This document shows, in pieces, positions 15,936-24,613 of a stretch of DNA of 64,000 nt. The position numbers were made by a program, and so were the translations under genes. The stretch is from Limisphaera sp026417315 (GTDB taxonomy: Bacteria > Verrucomicrobiota > Verrucomicrobiia > Limisphaerales > Limisphaeraceae). The DNA is taken from assembly GCF_049537125.1 (NCBI RefSeq), contig NZ_JBMVQY010000003.1:434001-498000 (forward strand), written 5' to 3'. A model generated the notes under the pieces. That model did not search any database, was not told the origin of the DNA, and saw only the letters and a list, made by a program, of their open reading frames with translations. Position 1 is the first letter of the stretch. Each line of letters opens with the position of its first letter.

Positions 15936-16355
15936 ATGGAACTGAATCCAACGGCTCAGAGCGGAGGGGATGCCATGAAAGGGACGGTGATTTCGGAGGG
16001 GCGTGTGAGTCGGACCGGCGCGCGTCGGAAATGGGCAATGCCGGCCGTCAACATTTACGAAACACCCACGGAGTTTGTCATCGAGGCCGAAATGCCCGGG
16101 GTGAATCGCGATGGGCTCGAAGTCACCCTGGAAGGGCACGAACTGACCATTCATGGTCGGCGCGTGCCGGAGACGGTGGACGGCCGGTTTGTCCTGCGAG
16201 AGCGGGATGCCGGGCTGGAATACCGCCGGGTGTTCGAGCTGGATCCCATGCTGGACACCAGTCGGGTGACCGCCCGGATCGAGCAGGGTCTGCTCCGACT
16301 CACTTTGCCCAAGGCCCAGGAGTTGCAGCCGCGCAGGATCCCCGTGACGGATTGA
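15936..16355 (+). CDS. Small heat shock protein Hsp20 (second of pair)
   Basis: A second Hsp20 of about 139 residues, 15 bp after the first gene and clearly co-transcribed. The alpha-crystallin domain spans about 32-130 (NIYETPTEFVIEAEMPGVNR; LTIHGRR; QGLLRLTLPK), with a C-terminal RRIPVTD tail carrying an IPV anchoring motif. The start is ambiguous: ATG 15924, ATG 15936 (GGGAGG close upstream, used here) or ATG 15975, preceded by a strong GGAGGGG. The two proteins differ considerably, consistent with a hetero-oligomeric pair rather than a recent duplication. Confidence 0.9.
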   Translation: MELNPTAQSGGDAMKGTVISEGRVSRTGARRKWAMPAVNIYETPTEFVIEAEMPGVNRDGLEVTLEGHELTIHGRRVPETVDGRFVLRERDAGLEYRRVFELDPMLDTSRVTARIEQGLLRLTLPKAQELQPRRIPVTD

Positions 16356-16413
16356 CCGAGGCGGGGTCGGCTCCCTGCGCCGGGGGCCTCGCCACCTCGC
16401 GCAGGCCAACCCG

Positions 16414-16430
16414 GCCACTCACGGAGTGGC
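16414..16430. terminator. Hairpin between convergent hsp20 and PDZ genes
   Basis: GCCACTC and GAGTGGC pair perfectly around ACG. It sits between the stop of the second hsp20 and the stop of the oppositely oriented PDZ gene, overlapping the latter's last codons. A bidirectional terminator role is likely by position; there is no T-tract. Confidence 0.35.
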
Positions 16431-17111
16431 GGGGAAGGCGCGGGTGCGGACGTGGAATCGCATGGGGGTGTTGCTCCGGAGCACATCCACCACCACGGTC
16501 TCGCCCGGAGTGCGGGTCAGCATTTCGGCTTGCAACACCCCGGCGTTGGGAATGGGCCGGCCGTCCAGCGCGTAAATCAGGTCCCCCGGCTGCAGGCCGG
16601 AGGTGGCGGCGGGCGACTGCGGATCGAAGCCGGCCACGAGCACGCCACTTTGTCCGGCCGGCGCGGGTTGAATCAGCACGCCGAGGATCGCCCCCTGTTT
16701 GCGGGCCGCGACCACGTGAGCCATCTGGGTGGGCGACAGCTGCGGCGTGCTCTGGAGGGCCTGCAGCAGCCGCGCATTGGCGGCGCGCAAGGTTTCGAGC
16801 TCGGCCAGTTGCTTTCGCATCTGGGTGACCTCGCTCCGGAGACGCAGCAATTCACGGGTCGTTTCCGCGGATGACTCATTCGTGGCGGCCGCGGTGGCCG
16901 CACGAAGCCTCTCGTTTTCGAGTCGCAGTGTTTCCAGCTCGACGAGCAGCTGGTGTTGCTCCCGGAGTTGAGCCCTCCAGCTGCGGGCCAAAGCGACCTG
17001 GTGCAGGTGCCATGCCCCGAGGGCGCACAACGCCACGGCCAGGATGCCGCTGAGCACCCAGGGCAATCGGCTTGTTGAACCGGTCTGCATCTCTTGGTCG
17101 GACGAAGGCAC
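16419..17111 (-). CDS. Membrane-anchored PDZ-domain protein
   Basis: A 230-residue bitopic protein. One N-terminal membrane helix (LSGILAVALCALGAWHLHQV), then a long coiled coil rich in Leu, Glu and Arg (about 45-120), then a PDZ domain (about 125-215) with VLIQPAPAGQSGVLVAGFDP and SGLQPGDLIYALDGRPIPN. No protease catalytic residues are present, so it is a scaffold or substrate-binding protein rather than a DegS/HtrA enzyme. Start: GTG at 17111 follows AGAAAGAG closely; the ATG at 17090 (MQTGSTSR) is an equally good alternative. It converges on the hsp20 pair; a quality-control role is only a guess. Confidence 0.75.
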   Translation of the reverse strand: MPSSDQEMQTGSTSRLPWVLSGILAVALCALGAWHLHQVALARSWRAQLREQHQLLVELETLRLENERLRAATAAATNESSAETTRELLRLRSEVTQMRKQLAELETLRAANARLLQALQSTPQLSPTQMAHVVAARKQGAILGVLIQPAPAGQSGVLVAGFDPQSPAATSGLQPGDLIYALDGRPIPNAGVLQAEMLTRTPGETVVVDVLRSNTPMRFHVRTRAFPATP

Positions 17112-17299
17112 CTCTTTCTGCCTTCATCGGACCAGTCTAGGCCAGCGGGGCCACCCGGCAAGCCGGCAGACGTCCCGCCTCAAAACGAAGGGCGCATTAC
17201 AGGCTTCGGACATCCCCGAAAGCTCGGTGAGACCTCGGACCTCCCCGGTTTCGAAGGCTCAGCGAAGCCGTAGTTGCGGCTGCCTGCATCCAGGGCTCA

Positions 17300-18667
17300 A
17301 AAACGGAAATTCGCCTCTGTCGTTCGCGACGGGGGTGGCAACCTTGAAGGCGAGGGGCGGTGGATCCAGCGTTGGGACGAGGACAACCGGCGGGCGCGGG
17401 TGATGAGCTCCCGAGCGGCGGACCGGGCCAGTTGGCGTCGGGTGGACGGAGCGTACGATGCGCTCCGCGGGCGCATCCGGCAGAGGAGCTGTGCGTTGAG
17501 CAACAGGGTCTGGGTGGTGACGGAGGACCTGAGATTCGGTAGCGATCCGGCGTGGTTCGGCCGGCACACGGCGGAGCTGAACGCGACGAACCACGCGCTG
17601 TGGCGGAGCTGCGTCTGGGGGCGGAACTTGAGCGGGATGATGGACGGCGCCGGTGGCGTGGGCAGCTTGTTGTGGGTGAAGCAGCACACGGGCGATGCTC
17701 TTGGCGCGCATTTCCGCGGTGAGGATGGCAATGGCAACGTCGTAGCGCTGATATCGGCTCCTGAGGGCGGTGAGACTGCCCGTTACGAATACGGTCCGTT
17801 TGGCGAACCGATGCGTGTAACGGGTGCAGTGGCCAAAGAAAACCTCTTCCGGTTCTCGACCAAGCGGTTGGACCACGCGACGGGTCTGGTCCGGTACGAA
17901 TACCGCGTTTACTTGCCCACCCGGGGCGCTGGCTCAGCCGCGATCCCCTCGAGGCGGAGGGCTTTGCAATTATGGGGCGGCGATCTGGTGGTGTGCAGAG
18001 CGCGGGCAAGAATCGCTGCCGGGACGTGCGCAACCATCCCCTGAGCGCCCTGGATCCGCTCGGGCAGTACGAATCCGAGTGGGAAGGCAGTTTCACTCAC
18101 GCAGAGAAGCGGGCCATCTTGCACTCCGTCGTGCGCGTCAAGCAGAGGGCTTGGGCGTGGATCAAGCAGACGGACGACAACATTCGCAAGCCGTCAGCGC
18201 TGCGTTCCAGCTCCGCGTACGGGCGGGGCATCAAGAATCTCGAACACGTCGAGCGCATCCTGGAGGACATGGTCCGGGAGACCGAAGACCCGGGCTGGAA
18301 TCTGGAAGTCGACCGCGGGGATTTGGGAGAGAAGTGCGCAAAGTCCTGGAACTCGCCGGTCCCGGGGTACGACGATACACTCACTTTGGGCAATAGGTGG
18401 TTCCACCAGAGCGCCGATGAACAAGACTCCACGATGTTGCATGAACTCACGAATCGGCAGGGGGCAGAGGACAAGAATGTACCGAGTCGATATAACAACG
18501 CGTGGGACCTTGAACCGTTGATGCACCTCGACACGGAGAACTGGAGCCCTTTCAAACGCGACAAGAGAATGGCTGACAAGCTACGCAGTCGAACCGACTC
18601 ACGAGCAGGCTCGTATGGAGGATGGTCGCGATTGCTCCGGGTATCGTGTGCCCGGCACTCATCGTAA
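17300..18667 (+). pseudogene. Decayed RHS-repeat toxin gene with metallopeptidase-like C-terminus
   Basis: The 3' end of an RHS/YD-repeat polymorphic toxin gene. The reading frame from about 17310 gives recognisable RHS core: GRWIQRWDEDNRRARV, then ASWRRVDGAYD, then DGNGNVVALIS and ARYEYGPFGEPMRV. A one-base deletion near 17926 moves the core boundary motif RWLSRDPLEAEGF into the next frame, which stays open through a DPLGQYES junction into a variable C-terminal domain ending at 18667. That domain (about 190 residues) has the layout of an aspzincin/M35-like zinc peptidase: TMLHELTNRQGAEDK, then RYNNAWDLEPLM and DTENWSPF. The expected HExxH reads HELTN (Asn codon at 18452-18454). The 5' end of the gene is missing. 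Dead gene, high confidence; toxin class moderate. Confidence 0.8.
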
Positions 18668-19089
18668 GCGCGGTTGCGTTCCTTCCGGTGGTGACCCCCG
18701 AGTTGACGTATTCTTAGAGCTCCAACGCCTGCATCAAGCGTGAGTGGAAAAGTTTCGGTTGGACGTACAAAACGACCATTGAGGAGACAGACTACTCGCG
18801 ACTGCTCAAGAAGTACGGTGTGGAGGAGTTACCGGCGGAGGGGAAGAAGGCGGCTGAGAAGCAATTGGGGATTTGTCGATTGTCTACTCGCTACCTCTGT
18901 TACAGGTACGGCGGGGTGGCTTCAGATGCGAACCACTTCGCGCGGGCTTTGGAACTCGCCGATGTGAGCGAGACGGAAGCACGGGAGTGGATTTCGCAGT
19001 TTCGGGCACTGTTGCGGACGGGGACGCCCACCCAGGTGCGCCAGTACGTAAACGAGTTGGAAGGAGGGCTGTGGGATGGCCGGGGGTGA
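18622..19089 (+). pseudogene. Candidate immunity gene interrupted by TAG
   Basis: One frame runs from ATG 18622 to the stop at 19089 with a single in-frame TAG at 18715-18717. It starts inside the last 46 bp of the RHS toxin frame, as immunity genes often do. The N-terminus is hydrophobic (IVCPALIVSAVAFLPVV), suggesting a signal or anchor; after the TAG the sequence continues as SSNACIKREWKSFGWTYKTT and reads as a coherent folded protein to YVNELEGGLWDGRG. Changing the TAG to TGG would restore a 155-residue protein. I recognise no family. The immunity role is inferred from position only. A shorter GTG start at 18820 would give an 89-residue protein. Confidence 0.5.
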
Positions 19090-19539
19090 GTTGTTGTGGC
19101 GGTGCCGTTGCAAGGGTGGGAAGGAGTCCCGGGCGACGCAAAGCGCTGGCATGGTCGGCAGCCCTGCGTCGGTGGGGTGTTGGAAACACGGAAGCCCCGG
19201 AGCTCTTGGCATCGCAGGCCCGGGTCTTACCGAAAAAAAGCAGTCGGGCCCTGGTGTCGTTCGTTCCCTGACGGGGCCGGGACGGATGATGTCTTCCGGT
19301 GCGAGTGTACTGCCGCGCGGCGCATCGTTGGTCGTGAGGGGTAAACGACGCAAACGGTGTGCCGGAGAGCAGCTGCCGGCCTCCAATGGCCAGCAGGCGC
19401 AGCCGATTATCGCCAGGGGCTGGCGCGGGGCGAGCGCTCCGAGTGGCGGAGGCAGTGGAAGGAACCGGCTTGGATGTGAGCGGAACAGGTCGCCTGCCTC
19501 GAGGTGTTTTGTCAGACGACCTTGCAATCGTATTGTACC
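19090..19539. other. Non-coding stretch between RHS remnants
   Basis: No frame here looks like protein: the open frames are Arg/Gly-rich with no recognisable motif, and base composition is more even than in neighbouring genes. It probably represents further decayed toxin-locus DNA. Confidence 0.45.
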
Positions 19540-20357
19540 GGCCTTCGTAATCCTGGCGGGCGAGGCGGCGAACCCGGCCAGCGTGTCGCTTAATGCGATC
19601 CGGGGCCATCGCCAGGGGCGCTGCTTCCGGGCGGAAGTGGCGGTGAACAATTCGGCCAATCCGGTCTGGCCGGGCGTCACGGACGTGGTGGTGCCGCCGG
19701 TCGGTTCGGGTCAATCCGTGCTCAGCAACCTCAGGGGCCAGGTGTTTGCGTCCAGGACGCCTGAAACGTTCACCCACGCTGCGGATTGGCAACGTCTCGA
19801 GCGACGGGCGGTGGAACTCCACTTGGGGCGCTGAGAGTCGGTTGGCGAAGGCCGAGAGCCGATGGGACACACCGGCAGCATCCTGGCGGCGGGTGGACTG
19901 GCAGTATGACGGCCCGGGTCGTCGGATTCGGCAGACCACCCGCCTTTGGAAAAGCGACGTCTGGCGGGCTATGGAGGACCGGAAGTTGGTGAGCAACCCG
20001 ATGCTGTTTGGCCGGACCATCGCGGATCTGAATGGAACGAATAATGCGCTTCGTCGCCCCTGCGTTTGAGGATTGGACTTGAGCAAAACACTGGATGGTG
20101 CGGGTGGCGTGGATGGTCTGCTCTGGGTGCGGCTGGCGAGCGCTCCGGCTTCAGGAACGCATTTTGTGACCTGCGACCGCAACGGGAAGATTGGGCGGCC
20201 GATCTCTGCGTCCACCGGCACGGAGACCGCTGGCTACGAGTGCGGCCCCTTCGGCGAACCCCTGCGCGCCACTGCCCCCGCCGTCCCCTTCAAGCCCGTC
20301 CGCTTCACTGCCAAGAAGGGCATCGACACGGTCCTTCGACAGGATCGTCATGAGTAG
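19540..20357 (+). pseudogene. Second decayed RHS-repeat core fragment
   Basis: A second RHS core remnant in the same orientation as the first. Frame one gives NPASVSLNAIRGHRQGRCF and SNLRGQVFASRTPETFTH; a one-base insertion near 19786 shifts it so that GNVSSDGRWNSTWGAESRL and ASWRRVDWQYDGPGRRIRQT follow in another frame. At 20067-20069 the conserved VWG motif reads V-stop-G (TGG to TGA), then GLDLSKTLDGAGGVDGLLW continues in frame through STGTETAGYECGPFGEPLRA and breaks off at VRFTAKKG. No toxin domain follows. The corresponding core segments of the two remnants are visibly homologous. Clearly non-functional. Confidence 0.82.
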
Positions 20358-20598
20358 CGTGCGCATAGCCCAGCCATGATTGCTGGCCTGACCCGTCGCC
20401 GAACCGGGCGCTTTCGGCCGTTTGAGGGATGCACTCCGTTGGGCCGCCTTCCCAATCCCACTTCAGAAACCGTGCGGACTCCTCGCGAAAGATTCGGGCG
20501 GCATTTCGGGGGAGGGGATTGGCTTTGACAGCCCGGGGCCTGCCCCGTAGGCTCCGGCCTTGCAAGATCCAATCGAACCAGTGCAACCGACCGGCGCC

Positions 20599-21462
20599 AT
20601 GCGATACGGCATTAACACGTTCCTTCTGACCTCCCCGTTCACCAACCGCAGCGTACGACACTTTCGTACGGTCAAGAAGTGGGGCTTCGACACGGTTGAA
20701 ATCCCCGTGGAAGATCCGGCCCATATCGATCCGGCGTATGTCCGACGTCATTTGGACGAGGAGGGGTTGGTCTGCGGGTCCGTTTGTGTTTGTCTGGGGT
20801 TGGATCGGGACCTGCGGGGCAGTCCGAAGGCGCAGAAGACGGCCCTGACGTACCTGATGAAGCTGGTGGATCAGGCCGTCACGTTGGGGGCGCGTTCGGT
20901 GATCGGTCCGGTCTATTCGGCGGTGGGGCGGGCCGAGGCCACGCCCCGGTCGGTGTACCGACAGCAGTGGCGCACGGTGGTGAAGCACCTGCGCACGTTG
21001 TGCCGCCACGCCGAGCAGGCGGGCGTGCAGATCTGTCTGGAGCCGTTGAACCGATTCGAGACGGACTTCATCAACACGTGCGATCAGGCGCTGGCCATGG
21101 TCCGCGACGTCGGCAGCCCCGCGCTGAAGGTGATGCTCGACACGTTTCACATGAACATCGAAGAGAAGAATCAGGCGGCGGCCATTCGGAAGGCGGGGTC
21201 TTTGCTGGGCCATCTGCACGCCTGCGGATGTGACCGCGGCACGCCGGGCAAGGACCACATTGACTGGGTGGGGATTGCGCAGGCCCTGCGCGACATCGGT
21301 TACGACGGCGACGTGGTGATCGAATCCTTCACGCAACAGGTGGAAGTGGTGGCGCGGGCGGCGGCGATCTGGCGTCAGATCGAGCCCACCCGCGACGAGA
21401 TTGCGGTGGAGGGCCTGGCCTTTTTGCGGCGTGTGCTGGGGAACGGGAAGGCTTCGGCGTGA
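20599..21462 (+). CDS. Ketose 3-epimerase (tagatose/psicose epimerase family)
   Basis: A 287-residue TIM-barrel sugar epimerase. The D-psicose/D-tagatose 3-epimerase active site is complete: Glu148 (ICLEPLNRFE), Asp181 (VMLDTFHMN), His207 (HLHACGCDRG), Arg213 and Glu242 (VVIESFT), with the same spacing as the characterised family. These residues hold the divalent metal and carry out proton exchange at C3 of a ketose. The start at 20599 (MRYGINTFLLTSPF) matches family length; the frame extends upstream to a TTG at 20560. It lies 40 bp before DUF1080 on the same strand, so it probably acts on a sugar or keto-sugar released by neighbouring enzymes. Exact substrate unknown. Confidence 0.9.
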   Translation: MRYGINTFLLTSPFTNRSVRHFRTVKKWGFDTVEIPVEDPAHIDPAYVRRHLDEEGLVCGSVCVCLGLDRDLRGSPKAQKTALTYLMKLVDQAVTLGARSVIGPVYSAVGRAEATPRSVYRQQWRTVVKHLRTLCRHAEQAGVQICLEPLNRFETDFINTCDQALAMVRDVGSPALKVMLDTFHMNIEEKNQAAAIRKAGSLLGHLHACGCDRGTPGKDHIDWVGIAQALRDIGYDGDVVIESFTQQVEVVARAAAIWRQIEPTRDEIAVEGLAFLRRVLGNGKASA

Positions 21463-21502
21463 GAAGATGCGGCTTTTTTGATTCGGCTCGGTGCGGAGCG
21501 TC

Positions 21503-22255
21503 ATGAGAGTCCTGGAACTTGCGATGGCACGTTGTTGGTGGAGATGCCTGGGATTGTGGATGATCGGCGTTGGGTGGGCCGCGGTCAGCGGAGCGGAACC
21601 CGAGTCGGGCTTCCGCTCCCTGTTCAACGGGCGGGACCTGAGCGGCTGGCACGGCCTGCCGGGTTTTTGGAGCGTGGAAGAGGGGGCCATCACGGGTCGG
21701 ACCACGCGGGAGCGACCGGCCCCGGGCAACACGTTTCTGATGTGGACCGGCGGAAGAGTGCGTGATTTCGAGTTGCGCCTGCGTTATCGCATCGTGCCGA
21801 ACAACCCCCAGGGCTTCGCCAACTCGGGCATTCAGTATCGAAGCCGGCTGGTGGACCGCACGAACGTGGCGCTGGCGGGATATCAGGCCGACATTGACGC
21901 GGGCCCGAACTACTCCGGCATTCTGTACGAGGAACGCGGGCGCGGCATCATGGCCCTGCGGGGCGAGCAGGTACGGTTCACTCCGGAGAACCGCAAGGAG
22001 GTCACCGGGCGCATCGGAGACGCGGCGGCGATTCAGGCGGCCATTCGCAGCAACGACTGGAACGAGTACGTGATCATTGCCGAGGGCAACCGGCTTCGCC
22101 ATTACATCAACGGGCATCTCACCGTGGACGTGACCGATGAGTCGCCGCGGGGGGCGCGCGAAGGGTTGCTCGGATTCCAGTTGCACGTGGGCGAGCCGAT
22201 GACGGTACAGTTCCGGGACATTCGTCTGAAGGTCCTGCCGGCGGAGAAGCGTTGA
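21503..22255 (+). CDS. Exported DUF1080 protein (3-keto-glycoside hydrolase/lyase family)
   Basis: A 250-residue exported protein. The signal peptide includes LWMIGVGWAAVSGA. The rest is a single concanavalin-like jelly roll of the DUF1080 (PF06439) family: GFRSLFNGRDLSGWHG near the N-terminus, FELRLRYRIVPNNPQGFANS and NDWNEYVIIAEGNRLRHYIN, ending MTVQFRDIRLKVL. Characterised members cleave 3-keto-glycosides after a Gfo/Idh/MocA dehydrogenase oxidises C3. The neighbouring epimerase and, across the strand switch, a Tat-exported dehydrogenase fit such a route. Start at 21503 has GGAG just upstream. Confidence 0.88.
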   Translation: MRVLELAMARCWWRCLGLWMIGVGWAAVSGAEPESGFRSLFNGRDLSGWHGLPGFWSVEEGAITGRTTRERPAPGNTFLMWTGGRVRDFELRLRYRIVPNNPQGFANSGIQYRSRLVDRTNVALAGYQADIDAGPNYSGILYEERGRGIMALRGEQVRFTPENRKEVTGRIGDAAAIQAAIRSNDWNEYVIIAEGNRLRHYINGHLTVDVTDESPRGAREGLLGFQLHVGEPMTVQFRDIRLKVLPAEKR

Positions 22256-22335
22256 AGCGGCGGGCCCGGTGCGGGGCCTCGAGGGAGGGGACCCCGCGCG
22301 GGGCCGGCCCGCTTGTCAAGGCGGCGGCGGGGGAT

Positions 22336-22995
22336 ATGATGACGGCCGGGATGCGCAAGTTGGGTTGGCCTTTGGTGTTTGCGGCGGTCCTGGCGCTGAC
22401 GCGGGTTCCGGGACTGCTCCCGCCGAATTTCAGCGCGGTGTACGCCTTTGTGTTTTGTGCCGGCGTCTTTTTCCCCGGTGCCATGGCGTGGTGGCTCCCG
22501 TTGGGCACATTGGCGGTGACGGACCTGGCCCTGACGGCATACTACCATTTCGGATTGGGTTACGAGGTGCTGTCGGGCCCGTCCTTCGCGGCGCTGGGGT
22601 TGAATTACCTTGCCTATGCCGCCCTGATTTTGTTGGGGCGCTGCTTCCAGCCGCAGGGTTCGCTGGTGTGGCTTCTGGGGGGCGGGCTCCTGGGGGCCGT
22701 GTTGTTTTACCTCATCACCAACACGGCCTCGTGGTGGTTCAATCCCTTCGGGAATCCGGAGTATACGCGGACGCTCGAGGGCTGGCTGCGCGCACTGACC
22801 CTGGGCGTCAATGGCTATCCGCCGACGTGGGAGTTTTTCCGGAACACGCTCCTGAGCAGCGGATTGTTCACGGCGTTGTTTGCGGTGGCGGCCAGGCTGA
22901 CGGCACCGGCGGAATCGCCTGCGGAAAAGGAACCGGTGCCGTCGCCGGCCGAGTCGGAGTCCCCGGCCGAGCTGGAGCCCAAAGAGTCTGCCTGA
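22336..22995 (+). CDS. Integral membrane protein, DUF6580-like
   Basis: A protein of about 219 residues with five to six hydrophobic segments (WPLVFAAVLALTRVPGLLPP; AVYAFVFCAGVFFPGAMAWW; LNYLAYAALILLGRC; WLLGGGLLGAVLFYLITNTA; LLSSGLFTALFAVAAR) and a conserved-looking WFNPFGNPEYTRTLEGWLRA loop. The layout resembles DUF6580 proteins, related to small-molecule uptake S-components, but the substrate is unknown. The acidic C-terminal tail is an imperfect PAES/PAEL repeat (about 25 residues). ATG 22336 is favoured because it follows a G-rich stretch; ATG 22339 and ATG 22351 are alternatives. Confidence 0.75.
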   Translation: MMTAGMRKLGWPLVFAAVLALTRVPGLLPPNFSAVYAFVFCAGVFFPGAMAWWLPLGTLAVTDLALTAYYHFGLGYEVLSGPSFAALGLNYLAYAALILLGRCFQPQGSLVWLLGGGLLGAVLFYLITNTASWWFNPFGNPEYTRTLEGWLRALTLGVNGYPPTWEFFRNTLLSSGLFTALFAVAARLTAPAESPAEKEPVPSPAESESPAELEPKESA

Positions 22996-23059
22996 GGTAA
23001 CTCCGTTGAAGTGCGGCGCACCGGTACCGAAGCGCCGGGTCGCCTCCGGGGTGTGTTTC

Positions 23060-23533
23060 ATGCGCATCGGGATCCTGTCAGACACCCACGGGTTTTTGGA
23101 TCCGCGCGTGTTGGAGTGGTTCGCGGGAGTGGATGCGATCTGGCATGCGGGCGATGTGGGCCGGTTGAGTGTTTTGGCAGAACTGGAGCGGCTGGCGCCG
23201 GTTACGGCCGTGTTGGGTAACAACGATTGGGGGATGCCGTTGCGGGAGACCGAACGAGTGGCGGCGGGGGAGATGAAGTTTTTGCTGCGGCACATCGTGG
23301 ATCCGCAACGGCCCGGGGATGCGCTCCTGGAGGAGATCGCGCGGGGAGAGATTCAAGGCGTGGTCTTTGGGCACACGCACCGGCCGTATTGGAACTGGCA
23401 TCACGGGGCGTTGTTTCTGAATCCGGGCTATTGTGGCCGGCCTCGGGCCGGGCAGCCGCGCACGGTGGCCTTGCTGACGGTGGGCCCGGAGGGCTGTCGG
23501 GTGGAACACGTCGGTCTGGGGGATCCGTGGTGA
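23060..23533 (+). CDS. YfcE-family metallophosphoesterase
   Basis: A 157-residue calcineurin-like phosphoesterase. All family metal motifs are present in order: GILSDTHGF, WHAGDVG, VLGNNDWG, VFGHTHRPYW, and a final LNPGYCGRPR. YfcE/MJ0936 enzymes are small cytosolic phosphodiesterases with broad in vitro activity and uncertain natural substrates. The ATG at 23060 gives the canonical MRIGILSDTHG start. The residue after the final NPG is Tyr rather than the common Ser. Confidence 0.9.
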   Translation: MRIGILSDTHGFLDPRVLEWFAGVDAIWHAGDVGRLSVLAELERLAPVTAVLGNNDWGMPLRETERVAAGEMKFLLRHIVDPQRPGDALLEEIARGEIQGVVFGHTHRPYWNWHHGALFLNPGYCGRPRAGQPRTVALLTVGPEGCRVEHVGLGDPW

Positions 23534-23573
23534 CGGTTGCCGCAGAAGGATCCAGGAGCGAGCTGGCGGAGGC

Positions 23574-24608
23574 TCAAAGCCGGCCTTCGCACCAGGCCTG
23601 ATACCGTTCTGCGACGCGCCCGCGGGTCACATCGCCGCGGTGAACGAGCACGCCGACGCGCGTCTGCAACGTGGCCCCCTGGGGCAGGGTAAAGCGTTTG
23701 CCGTGTCGAGCGGCTTCGCGGCGGGGACCAAAGGTGCCGTAGTCGCGCGTCAGCCAGGTGTGGGGCTGCGGATTCGAGGGATGACTGAAGAGCGCCAGGC
23801 CCTCTGCGTCCGGCACGCCGGTGCGGGAGAAGTCCACCCACCGGGCCGGGCGCTCGTGGGTCCCGGCCTGTCCGATGCCTCCCTCGGAATTGACCAGCCG
23901 GCCCATGCCGTTGGTGTTGAACCGGTCGTTCATGCGCACATAGGGCCAGGCGTAGTGAGCGGCGTCGCTGAGAAAGGTCACCGCTCCGTAGCGCGCCGTG
24001 ACGGCGAAGGCAAGGTCGAGGAAGTATTCTCCGGCTCCCAGGGCAACCACACGCATCTGGCGCGATTCGTCCAGCACAGGGGTTTGGCCATGGTCCATTT
24101 CCCAGACCAGCTCCCAGTGCAATCGGCCCTGGCCGCGGCCCGGCTGCTGGAGTTGGATGGATTTGTGGCGGATGCGATCCCGGAACGGTGGTTGCGGATT
24201 TTTGGGGTCGCCCTGGCCGGAGTAGAGGGCGTTGTAAAAAGAGGCGCTCCGGTGGCCGGCCAGTTGAACCGTGTCCGCGAACCAGAAGGAGCGATGATGC
24301 GGGTAGGGCTCGGTTTTCTGAACGGTCATGGAATGACCGGCCGGGCTGTAGATGGGGTAGAAATGCGGCAGATCCCATTCCGGTCCGTAAACGTAGGTGA
24401 GGGCGGGTTGGCCGGCGATCCACACGTGCAAAAGGCCGCGCGCCGGCTCTTCGTGGAAACGGACCTCCGGTGGCGCCGCGTCGGTGGGGGCGGTTTGCCG
24501 GCAGGCCGCCAGGAGCAGAAATGCGCCGAGAGCCGCCGCGCCCGTCCAGGCGGAGATCCACACGCTTCGAGTGCGCGACCCGAAGCGATCCGGCGGGGGC
24601 TTCTCCAT
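23574..24608 (-). CDS. DUF6807 (PmoA-like) lipoprotein
   Basis: A 344-residue exported protein. A twin-basic N-terminus is followed by a hydrophobic stretch ending in a lipobox, LLLAACRQ, with Cys36 as lipidation site. The remainder matches DUF6807, often annotated as methane-oxygenase PmoA-like although unrelated to methane oxidation: LTYVYGPEWDLPHFYPIYSP, PHHRSFWFADTVQL and PYVRMNDRFNTNGMGRLVNS. DUF6807 proteins recur beside Gfo/Idh/MocA dehydrogenases in Planctomycetes and Verrucomicrobia sugar loci. It starts 5 bp after the stop of the dehydrogenase gene, so the two form an operon. Function unproven. Confidence 0.85.
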   Translation of the reverse strand: MEKPPPDRFGSRTRSVWISAWTGAAALGAFLLLAACRQTAPTDAAPPEVRFHEEPARGLLHVWIAGQPALTYVYGPEWDLPHFYPIYSPAGHSMTVQKTEPYPHHRSFWFADTVQLAGHRSASFYNALYSGQGDPKNPQPPFRDRIRHKSIQLQQPGRGQGRLHWELVWEMDHGQTPVLDESRQMRVVALGAGEYFLDLAFAVTARYGAVTFLSDAAHYAWPYVRMNDRFNTNGMGRLVNSEGGIGQAGTHERPARWVDFSRTGVPDAEGLALFSHPSNPQPHTWLTRDYGTFGPRREAARHGKRFTLPQGATLQTRVGVLVHRGDVTRGRVAERYQAWCEGRL

Positions 24609-24613
24609 GGGGT

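Noticed and set aside
20067..20069. TGA as possible selenocysteine codon in the second RHS fragment
   Set aside because: The position corresponds to Trp in the RHS motif, the fragment also carries a frameshift, and no SECIS-like hairpin is evident.
22252..22335. N-terminal extension of the DUF6580-like protein from a TTG start
   Set aside because: The added residues are Arg/Gly-rich with no membrane or signal character, and it would overlap the DUF1080 gene; ATG 22336 fits better.
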